Shown here one piece after another: positions 1-11,219 of a stretch of DNA of 64,000 nt. Position 1 is the first letter of the stretch; every line of letters begins with the position of its first letter. The notes below the pieces were generated by a model, which did not search any database, was not told the origin of the DNA, and saw only the letters and a program-made list of their open reading frames with translations. Position numbers and translations under genes: made by a program. The stretch comes from Sacculina carcini. Its lineage: Eukaryota; Arthropoda; Thecostraca; Sacculinidae. The stretch is taken from assembly GCA_916048095.2 (NCBI GenBank), contig OU696570.1, positions 7,506,928 to 7,570,927 on the forward strand, in the 5' to 3' direction.

Positions 1-1795
1 GTGTGTTTGTCTGTCCCACCCTCCTTGGTCCATTTTCAGCAAGCTGCTACTCGGTAACTACTTGTACCCGCCCACAATTTATACCATTACGTTGGAAATT
101 TTCTTGTCTACACGATAGGATAAATTTAAAATTTAAAAATCAAACCAAAAAAGTTATCGCGGTGAAAAGACAAAATGAACCCTGAAAAATGCGAAAATTT
201 TGGTCAATATTCCTACATCTACTCCTCATAAACCAGAAATGGTACAGCCAAACAGATTATACCACTGTGTAGAAAATATTCTGTTCTATACGATAGGCTA
301 TAATTCATATCCAAAAATTAAATATAAAATATGTAAAAATGACAAAATTTCAGTCTACATTCAAAATTATATTTAAGCTCGACGCGTCCGATTTTCTGTA
401 CTTTTTTCTCTATTTCTCAGCAACTAACTATGACACATCTAAATAAATATTACCATCATGCTGGGAATTTTGTTTTCTACAGCACGGTATAATTTTTAAT
501 TTTCCAGAGTGTATTAAAAAAAAGTTACGGCGGTGTGAAGTCAAAATGACAAACTCAAAAATGCAAAATTAGCACTGGAAACCGTGAATATTTTGGTAAA
601 TATTCCGCTATCTATTCCTCATAAACCAGCAATGGTACAGCTATAAAAATTTAACTATTGTGTAGAGAATTTTGTGTTCTACAAGAAAAGTTATAATTTA
701 TACCCACAAATGATACAAAAAACGTGTACAATTGGCAAAATTCTCAAATACATCCAAAATTACACTTGAACACCGGGTGATTAAAATTAATTCATTTTTC
801 TACCCATTTCTCAGGAACTATTTGTCACACATTACAATAAATTATACCATTGTGCTGGAAATCTTGTTTTCTACAATACGGTATAATGTTTTATTTTCCA
901 AAGTGTATCTGAAAAAAGTTACGGCGGTGTAAAGTCAAAAGGACATATTGCCAATTTGACAGCTATTATGCGCACTTGCGATTACACAGGAATATGTACT
1001 ACTGTGTAGAGAATTTTGTGTTCTACAAGAAAAGGTATAATTTATACCCACAAATGATACAAAAAACGTGTAAAATTGGCAAAATTCTCAAATACATCCA
1101 AAATTACACTTGAACACCGGGTGACTACAATTTATTCATTTTTATACCCATTTCTCAGGAACTGTTTGTCACATCTTAAAATTAATTATACCATCGTGCT
1201 AGAAATTTTGTTTCCTACATTACGGTATAACTATTAATTTTCCAAAGTGTATCTGAAGGAAGTTACGGCGGTGTAAAGTCAAAATGTCATGTTGCCAATT
1301 TGACAGCTATTATGCGTACCTGCGATTACACATGAATATACACTGATTAAATTTCACTGAAGTCCAATCACAATTTACGCACTTGCGATTACACAGGAAT
1401 ATACTACTGTGTAGAGAATTTTGTGTTCTACAAGATAAGCTATAATTTATACCCACAAATGATACAAAAAACGTGTAAAATTGGCAAAATTCTCAAATAC
1501 ATCCAAAATTACACTTGAACACCGGGCGACTAAAATTAATTCATTTTTCTACTATTTCTCAGTAACTATTTGTTACACATAAAAATAAATTATACCATCG
1601 TTCTAGAAATCTTGTCTTCTACAATACGGTATAATTTGTAATTTTCCAAAGTGTATCTGAAGGACGTTACGGGGGTGTAAAATCAAACGGACATATTGCC
1701 AATTTGACAGCTATTATGCGCACTTGCGATTACACAGGAATATACACCGATTAAATTTCACTGAAGCCCAATCACAATTTAGAATGCATCATATT
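1..1795 (+). repeat. Array A: AT-rich tandem monomers with palindromic core
   Basis: Non-coding. Monomers of about 170-180 bp, often paired into about 350-bp higher-order repeats, follow one another. Each has a core that starts AAATTATACC and ends GGTATAATTT, with partly complementary sequence between (CTAGAAA and TTTCTACA), so it can fold into a hairpin. Between cores lie conserved tracts such as AAGTTACGGCGGTGTAAAG and TTACACTTGAACACCGGG. The first 60 bases (TCTGTCCCACC followed by CTCCTTGGTCC) resemble the 5' end seen at 9,113 and 14,700. The block aligns with 14,782-16,560, more loosely at its left end. Confidence 0.8.
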
Positions 1796-2757
1796 AGCTC
1801 CAAGCATGGATGGTGTGGTTTTATTGGGTACAGTTTGATTAATTAACTATACTGAATAGAAAGGCTTTATTGTCCTCAATATTTACACATGAATTGTTCC
1901 GCCCGACGGGCGGGTAATATACTACTGGGAACAAAGTTTACTACTGAAATTTACTGTATAATTTAATTGGTTTAATTTCAAGCTGCATACGCTTGAGCTG
2001 CATAAGGATACGGATTGTAATATCATGCAATGCCAACTATATGCATCTGCTGTTTTAGCGGAAGCATTAATCTGGATTTATAGAGATGACAGAAAGGTTC
2101 ATTGTTTTGATAGTGTTACACTTCTGAATTACTACACACGAAGGACGGGTGAGAATTTGAGCAGTGTTGAGGGAAAAAACATCGTCAATAATTATAAGAA
2201 GAATTTACAAATTTGACTTTTTCTATTGGTCGTTTTTCATCAATTTTCTTTGTGTTTGTTTCGTGTTTGAGTTCTGAATTATTCCGCACGACGGGCAGCT
2301 TTAAATATGAGGCGGGTTGTGGAAAAACATGTTTTCTAAATTGAAACATAAATTTCACATTTAGACTTATATATTGGCTAAAACTTTCCTATGGGTTTGC
2401 TTTTATTTTTCAATTTTCACTGATTTTTTTTGTGAATTGAATATTAATTATATTTTATTAACTGTTCCGCACGACGGGCGGGCTTAAATTTATCTATAAA
2501 GAGTGGGTTTAAATGATAGCGAGGTATATGATATTTTGCTAGCAGTAAATATTCTAGCGATAAAAGTAGAATGGCTCTTAAGCAAATGATTTTGGAGAAT
2601 GATGTGAACCTTTAAATATATTTTGCGATCTGATGATATTATATATGTATTAGGAATAATACGTAGCAGAATATAGATTGCATAATATAATATCGGCTGT
2701 AATATCAAGGGCTGTAATATCGGTGTAATCCAAAAAATAACAACTGTATGAATATGA
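1796..2757 (+). repeat. Conserved block and GC-hairpin monomers (array B), partial unit
   Basis: This block starts with a conserved tract (GCATCATATTAGCTCCAAGC) and then holds GC-hairpin monomers at about 1,901, 2,282 and 2,466, each with CCGCACGACGGGCGG or a close variant in AT-rich DNA. It contains one copy of a recurrent open frame (see 16,763-16,996). It matches 16,576-17,538 almost base for base, with an offset of 14,780. It is cut at its right end by the LINE at 2,758. Confidence 0.8.
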
Positions 2758-2760
2758 GGA

Positions 2761-4074
2761 AAAGGAATCAATTCAGCTGATGTTGCAAACTACCGGCCAA
2801 TATCAATTACGCCGATTCTGTCCAAAATATTCGAGCACTTGATATCTTCCAGACTGTCCAAGTACCTGGAGAGCAACAATCTGCTGTCGGAAAACCAATT
2901 TGCATACCGCAAAAAACTCAGCACGACTGACGCTCTGCTTACTATCACGCATGAGCTCCAGCAAGGGCTAGACAAAGGCAGTGAAGCCTGGATTGTGCAG
3001 TTGGATTTCTCGGCAGCATTTGACCGTGTGAGCCACCAGGGCTTGTTGCAAAAACTGAGAAAGATTGGAGTCGGCGGCCGTTTGCTAAGTGTTTTGCATC
3101 AATTTCTATCCAATCGCGTACAACGTGTTGCCATCGATGGAGCATACAGTGGCTGGCAGAGCATTGCGTCCGGTGTCCCGCAGGGAAGTGTGTTGGGTCC
3201 TATTTTGTTCAACATTTACACCGCTGACCTGTACACAACCACACGCAACCCTGTATATGGATATGCTGATGATATCACCTTGATGGCTGTAATTTCATCT
3301 CCTTCGGACAGACCACAGGTGCGTCAAACGGTCAACGACGATCTCAGCAGCGTCCTGAAGTGGTGTGAGAGGTGGAATATGATGCTGAACACTTCCAAAT
3401 CTAAATGCTTGTTGGTTTCTAGGTCACATACCGTTCAGCCTTCACATGGAGCTATCCTCATAAATGACGCCCAACTCAACGTGTGTGATGAGCTCAAAAT
3501 ATTGGGAGTACATGTAGACTCAAAGCTCACGTTTGAGAGTCACATTCGGAAGCTAGTTTGTTCGGCATCGCGGAAACTGGGAATTATAAGAAAAGCATAT
3601 CGGATGTTCGGTAGCAGCACAATCTCAAAAAGTTGTTTTCGCTGTTTCATTTTGCCAATTCTGGAGTACTGCGCCCCCGTGTGGTCTTCTGCTGCGGATT
3701 GTCACCTCAATCTCATCAACAGAGTTGTTAGAACTTGCAAGTTCCTCTGTGGTGACTTGGTTCTTGGTGATCTTTGCCATCGTCGAAAGGTCAGCAGCGT
3801 GTGCATGCTGTACAAGATCAAGCACAACGACCATCATCCGATGAGCAAGTCAATTCCTGATGATTTCGTGGCAGCAAGAAGCACACGGTTTACATCCAAA
3901 CAGCATTCCCAGTGCATGGCTCCAATTCGTTGTCGTACAAAACAATTCCAACGTTGCTTTCTTCCGGCCACTGTGTCTACTTGGAACACGTTGAAGGAGG
4001 AGGCTTTCTCGCAGAACAATTTGAACAAATTCAAGGCCAAAGTAAATGAAATGCTACTGAAAGAGCGGAATTGA
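2761..4074 (+). CDS. Reverse transcriptase C-terminal part of LINE ORF2 (partial)
   Basis: This encodes the RT palm and thumb of a non-LTR retrotransposon, which copies element RNA into DNA at a nicked chromosomal target. The frame is open from the truncation point (2,758) to a stop at 4,072-4,074, about 437 residues, with no frameshift. Visible motifs are NYRPIS near the start, FAYRKKLST, LDFSAAFDRV (first catalytic Asp), SGVPQGSVLGP, YADD (catalytic pair) and KILGVHVDSKLTF. The C-terminal part after RT ends near FLPATVSTWNTL. Endonuclease and ORF1 are missing, so the copy cannot move by itself. The start is the truncation junction and not a true initiation codon. The lack of stops suggests a recent insertion, consistent with its presence in only one of the tandem copies. 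It resembles families I remember as common in crustaceans, which is recollection and not a search result. Confidence 0.88.
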   Translation, partial: KGINSADVANYRPISITPILSKIFEHLISSRLSKYLESNNLLSENQFAYRKKLSTTDALLTITHELQQGLDKGSEAWIVQLDFSAAFDRVSHQGLLQKLRKIGVGGRLLSVLHQFLSNRVQRVAIDGAYSGWQSIASGVPQGSVLGPILFNIYTADLYTTTRNPVYGYADDITLMAVISSPSDRPQVRQTVNDDLSSVLKWCERWNMMLNTSKSKCLLVSRSHTVQPSHGAILINDAQLNVCDELKILGVHVDSKLTFESHIRKLVCSASRKLGIIRKAYRMFGSSTISKSCFRCFILPILEYCAPVWSSAADCHLNLINRVVRTCKFLCGDLVLGDLCHRRKVSSVCMLYKIKHNDHHPMSKSIPDDFVAARSTRFTSKQHSQCMAPIRCRTKQFQRCFLPATVSTWNTLKEEAFSQNNLNKFKAKVNEMLLKERN

Positions 4075-4218
4075 CTGTTGAGTCTTATTAATTGTATATT
4101 TATTCATATTTATTGTTATTTATTCATGCTTATTGTTATATATTTTCTATTTATTTTTATTTATTCCTATTTTACTCTCTATTTATTACTATTTATTATT
4201 GGTTGTTGTTATTTATTA

Positions 4219-4500
4219 AATTATACTTTTACTCAGTGTTGGCTGTTGTTGTTTATTGAATCATATTTATTGTTGTTGCTGTTTATTGAGTCATATTTAT
4301 TGTTGTTGTTGTTTATTGAATCATATTTATTGTTGTTGCTGTTTATTAAATCATATTTATTGTTGTTGTTGTTTATTGAATCATATTTATTGTTGTTGCT
4401 GTTTATTGAATCATATTTATTGTTGTTGTTGTTTATTGAATCATATTTATTGTTGCTGCTGTTTATTGAATCATATTTATTTGTGTTGTTGTTACTTATT
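4219..4500 (+). repeat. 30-bp minisatellite in LINE 3' UTR
   Basis: About nine head-to-tail copies of a roughly 30-bp unit (TTTATTGAATCATATTTATT followed by GTTGTTGCTG). Single-base differences alternate, giving a visible 60-bp higher-order period. It lies between the RT stop and the (TAA)n tail and is not coding. The open frames rich in Leu/Ile or Cys across it are by-products of the repeat. Confidence 0.85.
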
Positions 4501-5398
4501 GAATCATATTTATATTTATTGTTGGATGTTTCTTTTTTGAATCATATGTATTGTTCTTGATTGTTATTTATTACTTATTTATTAATATTTATTCTTATTT
4601 ATTGATGGCTGTTTTTTTTTTTAATGAATCACATATTTATTGTTGATTGTTATTATTTATTGAGGAACGTGGGCGGAGTGACATTATGGATTGTTATCGG
4701 ATGATGGTTTATTATTTATTGTTATTTATTTATTATTTTCTTTCCAACTCTCTTTCTAGACTTTTTTCTCTTCGAACTCTCTTTCTCTCTGAATCTTTTG
4801 GGCGCTTCCGGTACATGGGGCCACCTTAGGGTGGTAATAGTGCTTGCACTCTTCCCATGCTACTGGATTTGCCTGTAATTAATAATAATAATAATGATGC
4901 ATTAGTGGAAGCATTAACCGGAAATTATGAGATAATATGATAATGGTGTATAATTATATCGCATTATGCAACAAATGTGAATTTAGCTGCCTTACAGTTT
5001 GGTCCCGATACTACATTGGCGGGTTGAGAGAAAAGTATTGGTGGGCCGCGTGTTTGGTACCCCTGGGGTGGATAATCTCAGTCTTCTGATTACAAATTAT
5101 GATCGCATCAGTATATTTTGTGATCACAAACTAATAAGTTAAATCACCTCATACTAGGCTGAGAGCGGTCAAGATTGGATGGTTGGGTTGGGTTGGGTAG
5201 GTTTGACTCAGGTTATATTGGGTTTTAATGATAGCGGGAAATATATAAATTTTAGCAATAAATATTATAGCGGTAAAAGTGAAATAGTACTTAGGCAAAT
5301 GATATTGGGAAATGATGTTAAGTAATAAATATAGTTTGGAAACATTCTGATGAAAAGATTTCATCATCTTTCATTGTTTGTTTCGTGTTTGTGTTCTG

Positions 5399-6671
5399 AA
5401 TTATACCACACGACGGGCAGATTTATATATCAGGCGGGTTGAGGGATAATATTTGTCAAAATAAGAACAAGAATAATCACATTTAGACTTTTCTATTGGT
5501 TAAGATATTTATAGGTTACATTTTTTGGTTTTCAATTTGTATTCATTATATTTTATGGACTTGATATGAATTTTATTGTATGAATTGTTCCGCACGTCGG
5601 GTGGGTTTAAAAAAAGTGTTTTTTTAGATCATTTTTTCAAATGGTTCATTTAAGATAAGGTAATTTTTTTAAATAAAAATGTTCCGCGGGCAGCAACTAT
5701 AGACAATAGAACGTTCAATTTCCCCTGTAGAATTAATCCATACACAAAACCAATGGATTTCACTTCAAATATGAATTTTATTGTATGAATTGTTCCGCAC
5801 GACGGGCGGGTATAAAAAAAGTGTTTCCATTTTTTAGTTCATTTTTTCAAATGGTTCATTTAAAAAGAGGTATTTTTTTTAAAATAAAAATGCTCCGCGG
5901 GCAGCTACTATAGACAATAGAACGTTCAATTTCCCCTGTAGAATTAATCCATACACAAAACTAATGGATTTGACTTCAAGATGCAGAACGGATCGTGTTC
6001 GAGTTCTGAATTATTCAGCACGACGGGCGGGTTTAAAAATGACTCAGGCGGACTGAGGGGAAATATTTTGTCGAAATAAAAATAATTAAACTTATAATTT
6101 TTAATTGATTAATATTTTTATGAGTGTACCCTACTTTATTTTTATTTTTCCATATTTTTATGAATTGAATATGAATTTCATGTTATGAATTGCTCCGCAC
6201 AACGGGCGGGTTTTAATGCTATATATATACATAAAGAAGAAATTATCTGTCTGTCTGTGTATGTATGCTTGAATATGAGGTGACATAATTGAGCTGGTTC
6301 ATGGTCCGCTGGTTCAATGATCAGGGGCTTCAAACGCAAACGAAGCGATGGCTCATTTTTATGAAATAAAAATGTCCCGCGGGCAGCAGTAAAACGCTCA
6401 ATTTCACCGTGTAGAATGAATTCATATACAAAACTAATGGATTTGACTTCAAGAACCAGAACGGATGGTGTTCGAGTTCTGAATTATTCCGCACGTCGGC
6501 GGGGTTTAAATATGAGGCGGGCTGAGTGAAAATATTTTGTCAAAATAAAATTAAAAATAATGAAATTTAGACTTTTTAATTGATTAAGGTTTTTATGAGT
6601 TTGCCTTATTTGTTTTTAATTTGCAATATTTTTATGAATTGCTCCGCACAACGGGCGGGTTTTAATGCTAG
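5399..6671 (+). repeat. Array B: GC-hairpin monomers ending in a Helitron-like terminus
   Basis: Seven or so monomers of about 150-300 bp each carry CCGCACGACGGGCGG or a near variant (about 5,406, 5,588, 5,790, 6,016, 6,195, 6,489 and 6,644). Most are followed by GTTTAAATATGAGGCGGG and then by a tract with TTTAGACTTTTTCTATTGG. Two copies of CTCCGCGGGCAGC or TGTTCCGCGGGCAGC lie at 5,679 and 5,891. No coding frame runs through it. The block recurs at 18,040-19,312 and 30,721-31,993. Confidence 0.8.
6644..6671 (+). other. Helitron-like 3' end (hairpin plus CTAG)
   Basis: CCGC-ACAACGG-GCGG (6,644-6,658) forms a short GC stem-loop and is followed 9 nt later by CTAG (6,668-6,671) and then T. Helitrons typically end in a GC hairpin about 10 nt before CTRR, inserted between A and T. 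The same arrangement occurs at 9,065-9,092 and 35,806-35,833 and in the sister units. The call rests on structure alone; no Rep/helicase gene is nearby. Confidence 0.55.
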
Positions 6672-7860
6672 TATATATATAAAATACATGTTGCCAATTT
6701 GACAGCTATTATGCGCACTTGCGATTACACATTAATATACACTGATTTAATTTCACTGAAATCCAATCACAATTGACGCACTTGCGATTACACAGGAATA
6801 TACTGTGTAGAGAATTTTGTGTTCTACAAGATAAGCTATAATTTATACACACAAATGATACAAAAAACGTGTAAAATTGGCAAAATTCTCAAATACATCC
6901 AAAATTACATTTGAACACCCACGACTAAAATTAATTAATTTTTCTACTATTTCTCAATAACTATTTGTTATACATAAAAATAAATTATACCATCGTGCTA
7001 GAAATCTTGTTTTCTGCAATGCGGTATAATTTGTAATTCTCCAATGTGTATTTAAAGGAAATTACGGCGGTGTAAAGTCAAAAGGACATATTGCCAATTT
7101 TACAGCTATTATGCGCACTTGGGATTACACAGAAATATACTACTGTGTAGATAATTTTGTGTTCTACAAGATAAGCTATTATTTATACCCACAAATGATA
7201 CAAAAAACGTGTAAATTGGCAAAATTCTCAAATACATAAAAAATTACACTTGAACACCGGGCGACTAAAATTAATTCATTTTTCTACTATTTATCAATAA
7301 CTATTTGTTATATATAAAAATAAATTATACCATCGTGCTAGAAGTTTTTTTTTCTACAATACGGTATAATTTTTAATTTTCCAAAGTGTATCTAAAGGAA
7401 GTTACGGCGATGTAAAGTCAAAATGTCATGTTGCCAATTTGACAGCTATTATGCGCACTTGCGATTACACAGGAATATACTACTGTGTAGATAATTTTGT
7501 GTTCTACAAGATAAGCTATAATTTATACCCACAAATGATACAAAAAACGTATAAAATTGGCAAAATTATCAAATACATCCAAAATTACACTTGAACACCG
7601 GGCGACTAAAATTAATTCATTTTTCTACTATTTATCAGTAACTATTTGTTACACATAAAAATAAATTATACCATCGTGCTAGAAATCTTGTTTTCTACAA
7701 TACGGTATAATATGTAATTTTCCAAAGTGTATCTGAAGGAAGTTACGGCGGTGTAAAGTCAAAAGCACATATTACAAATTTGACAGCTATTATGCACACC
7801 TGCGATTACACAGGAATATACACCGATTAAATTTCACTGAAGCCCAATCACAATTAAGAA
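6672..7860 (+). repeat. Array A monomers, second block of unit 1
   Basis: Several higher-order repeats of about 340 bp begin with the tract GACAGCTATTATGCGCACTT and contain the AAATTATACC...GGTATAATTT core. The block ends in the conserved tract with CACTGAAGCCCAATCACAAT. It is non-coding and recurs at 19,313-20,500. Confidence 0.8.
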
Positions 7861-9092
7861 TGCATCATATTAGCTCCAAGTATGGATGGTGTGGTCTTAT
7901 TGGTTACATTTTAATTAATGCTACACTATACTGAATAGAAAGGCTTTATTGTCCTCAATATTTACACATGAATTGTTCCGCCCGACGGGCGGGTGAAATA
8001 CTACTGGGAACAAAGTTAACTACTGAATTTTACTGTATAATTTAAATGGTTTAATTTAAAGTTGCATAAGCTTAAGTTGCATAAGGATATGGGTTGTAAT
8101 ATCATGCAATGCCAACTATATGAATATGCTGTTTTAGCGGACTCATAAATCTGGAATAATAGAGATGACAGAAGGTTTCATTGTTTTGATAGTGTTACAC
8201 TTCTGAATTACTACACACGAAGGATGGGTGTGAATTTGAGCAGTGTTGAGGGAAAAAACTTCGTCGATAATTAAAACAAGAAATTACAAATATATATTTT
8301 TCTATTGGATAAGCTTTTTGCTTTTTGATTCATTATATTTTATTTATAGTTCCACACGACGGGCGGGTTTAAATATGAGGCTGTTCGAGGGAAAATATTT
8401 TGCCACATCTAAAATAAAAACAATCATATTTAGACTTTCCTATTGGTTAAGACTTTTTATGGGCTAACTTCTTATTTTTTAATTTCTAATCGTTTTTTAT
8501 TAAATCAATATTCATTATACTATATTTATTGTTCTGCTCAACGGGCGGGTTTTAATGCTAGATGGTGATGTTGAGTTATAAATATATTTTGAAAACAGTA
8601 TGATAAAAAATTATCCATTTTTCATTGTTTTGTGTCTGAATTATGCAGCACGACGGGCAGGTTTAAATATGAGGCGATTTATGCAAACTATTTTGTCAAA
8701 ATAATATAAAAATATAGAAATTTAGACTTTTTATGGGTTTACTCTTTTCTTTCTTAATTCATATTTATTTTCTCTTATTAATTGAATACAAATTTAATGG
8801 TATGAATTGTTCCGCACGACGGGCCGGTTTATATGCTAGAATTTCCATTGTTTGTTATGTGTTTGTGTTCTGAATTTTTCCGCACGACGGGCAGGTTCAA
8901 ATATGAGGCGGATTGAGGGATACTATTTTGTCAAATTTAAATTTAAAATATTCACATTTTGAGTTTTTTATTGGTGAACGTATATACAGGTTAATTTTTT
9001 TGCGTTTATATTTGTATTCAGTGTATTTTATGGATTGAATATGAATTTTACTTTATGAATTGTTCCGCACAACGGGCGGGTTTAAATGCTAG
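7861..9092 (+). repeat. Conserved block plus array B, ending in CTAG
   Basis: The order is the same as at 1,796-2,757: the ATTAGCTCCAAG tract, a degraded copy of the recurrent open frame (8,060-8,270, with stops), then GC-hairpin monomers at about 7,979, 8,353, 8,648, 8,814, 8,879 and 9,065. The last one is followed by CTAG at 9,089-9,092. The AT run and the TCTGTCTGTGTG start of the next element follow at once. It recurs at 20,502-21,733. Confidence 0.8.
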
Positions 9093-10720
9093 TATATATA
9101 TATAAGAGATCCTCTGTCTGTGTGTGTGTGTGTGTGTGTGTCTGTCTGTCTGTCTGTCTATCCCACCCTTCTTGGTCCATATTCTATCAGCTGCTACTCG
9201 GCCATCACTTGGCGTACGCGCTAAAACTTTATACCATCATATTGGAAATTTTCCTGTCTACACTGTAGATTAAATTTTTAATTTTGAAAATTCAAACAAA
9301 AAAGTTATAGCGATGAAAAAACAAAATGAACCCTGAAAAATGCGAAAATTTTGGTCAATATTCTGAAGACTCCTATTCCTAAACCAGCAATGGTACAACT
9401 ATAAAAATTATACCACTGTGTAGAATTTTTTTGTTCTACTCAACCAATTATAATTCATATAAAAAAATAGAATATAAAACATGAAATATGGAAGAAAAAT
9501 ATCAATCTACATTCAAAAAATTTATTTATACTCCACGCGTCCGATTTTATATACTATTTTCTATATTTCTCAAAAAGTAATTATCACACATCTACATAAA
9601 TAATACCATCATGCTGGGAATTTTATTTTCTACAACACGGTATAATTTTTAATGTTCCAAAGAGTATTAAAAAAGTTACGGCGGTGTGAAGTGTAAATGA
9701 CAAATTCAAAAAGGCAAAATTTGCACAAAAAAACGTGCATATTTTGGTCAATATTTCGCTATCTATTCCTCATAAACCAGCAATGGTACAGCTATAAAAA
9801 TTATACTATTGTGTAGATAATTATGTGTTCTACAAGACAAATTATAATTTATACCAACAAATGATACAAAAAACGTGTAAATTGGCAAAATTCTCAAATA
9901 CATCAAAAATTACACTTGAACACCGGGTGACTAAAATTTATTCATTTTTATACCCATTTCTCTAGAACTATTTGTTATAAATAAAAATAAATTATACCAT
10001 CGTGCTAGAAATCTTGTTTTCTACAATATGGTATAAATTGTAATTTTCCAAAGTATATCTGAAGGAAGTTACGGCGGTGTAAAGTCAAAATGTCATGTTG
10101 CCAATTTGACATCTATTATGCGCACTTGCGATTACACATGAATATACACTGATATAATTTCATTGAAGTCCAATCACAATTTACGCACTTGCGATTACAC
10201 AGGAATATACTACTGTGTAGATAATTTTGTTTTCTACAAGGTAAGCTATAATTTATACCCACAAATGATACAAAAAACGTGTAAAATTGGCAAAATTATC
10301 AAATACATCCAAAATTACACTTGAACACCGGGCGACTAAAAATAATTCATTTTTCTACTATTTCTCAGTAACTATTTGTTACACATAAAAATAAATTATA
10401 CCATCGTGCTAGAAATCATGTTTTCTACAATACGGTATAAATTGTAGTTTTACAAAGTGTATCTGAAGGAAGTTACGGCGGTGTAAAGTCAAAAGGACAT
10501 ATTGCCAATTTGACAGCTATTATGCGCACTTGCGATTACACAGGAATATACTACCGTGTAGATAATTTTGTGTTCTACAAGATAAGCTATAATTTATACC
10601 CACAAATGATACAAAAAACGTGTAAAATTGGCAAAATTCTCAAATACATCCAAAACTACACTTGAACACCGGGCGACTAAAATTAATTCATTTTAATAAG
10701 AAATTCATTTTAATATTTCA
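9093..10720 (+). mobile_element. Helitron-like element start (TCTGTCTGTG) and array A body
   Basis: After an AT spacer the sequence TCTGTCTGTGTGTG starts at 9,113 and runs into CCACCCTTCTTGGTCC, then array A monomers up to about 10,690. The same start is seen at about 14,707 and, reversed, just before 14,690. The body is non-coding with palindromic cores throughout. The element lacks its array B and 3' hairpin here because the low-copy segment begins at about 10,720. Confidence 0.5.
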
Positions 10721-10830
10721 CATACTTTACACAATATGTAATTCTAATTGTAATTTTTTAAATACTTTACACAATATGTAATTCTAATTGTAATTTTTTA
10801 AATACTTTACACAATATGTAATTCTTGTTA
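10721..10830 (+). repeat. 40-bp tandem repeat, about 2.6 copies
   Basis: The unit AATACTTTACACAATATGTA followed by ATTCTAATTGTAATTTTTTA repeats in register. It lies at the junction between array A and the low-copy segment and recurs at about 23,362-23,471. Confidence 0.85.
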
Positions 10831-10924
10831 ATACAAAATATAATTCTTATTAATTTAGTATATAATTCTTGATAATATATTTTGAACAATCACAAGATAA
10901 ATATGCTCGCATAAACTTTATGGG

Positions 10925-11165
10925 GCCAAAAACTCGCGGTGCCGGTTGTCACACCCTAAGTGCGGCGGCGAAATGTGCTATCGCAGTTACAAACAGCACA
11001 GAAACCGCACGGCTGCCCGTGCACAAAACCGCCATTCGTCAACTGGGCTGGGTTTCCTTAAAGGAAGCCGCCCACCCATTTCTGCTCACGAGGGAATCGA
11101 ACCCCAGATCTCTCATACACACATCGTGCATTTGGCAGTATATTTGCCTGTTCATGTCAATATTA
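10925..11165 (-). mobile_element. Probable tRNA-derived SINE
   Basis: On the minus strand a perfect pol III B-box-like GGTTCGATTCC (plus-strand 11,093-11,103) lies about 35-45 nt downstream of a weak A-box-like stretch (CTGCCAAATGCACG). A GC-rich body without a continuing open frame on that strand follows. This fits a tRNA-headed SINE. The short plus-strand frames across it are probably incidental. The copy in unit 2 is at 23,566-23,806. Confidence 0.5.
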
Positions 11166-11219
11166 TGAATGTCACATTCCTGATACATATTATATTAGAT
11201 CGTGAGTATCGTTGAGTAA

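Larger units (their letters stand above)
2758..4897 (+). mobile_element. 5'-truncated non-LTR retrotransposon (LINE)
   Basis: This insertion has a reverse-transcriptase frame, a minisatellite-rich 3' UTR and a (TAA)n tail at about 4,879-4,893. The host sequence it interrupts, GAATATGATGCATTAG, is whole at 17,531 and 30,212 in the sister copies, so the ends are defined by two empty sites. A 4-bp duplication, ATGA (2,754-2,757 and 4,894-4,897), flanks it. It is 5'-truncated, with only the part downstream of the early RT motifs present. It belongs to the Jockey/CR1/L2-like group by RT motifs; the exact clade cannot be assigned by eye. Confidence 0.9.

Noticed and set aside
4078..4560. Leu/Ile-rich frame of 160 codons after the LINE RT
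   Set aside because: It lies over the 30-bp minisatellite and its frame follows the repeat length; there is no independent sign of coding.
5399..6671. CRISPR array
   Set aside because: Repeat spacing is irregular, the spacers are themselves repeats, and the context is animal DNA with no cas genes.
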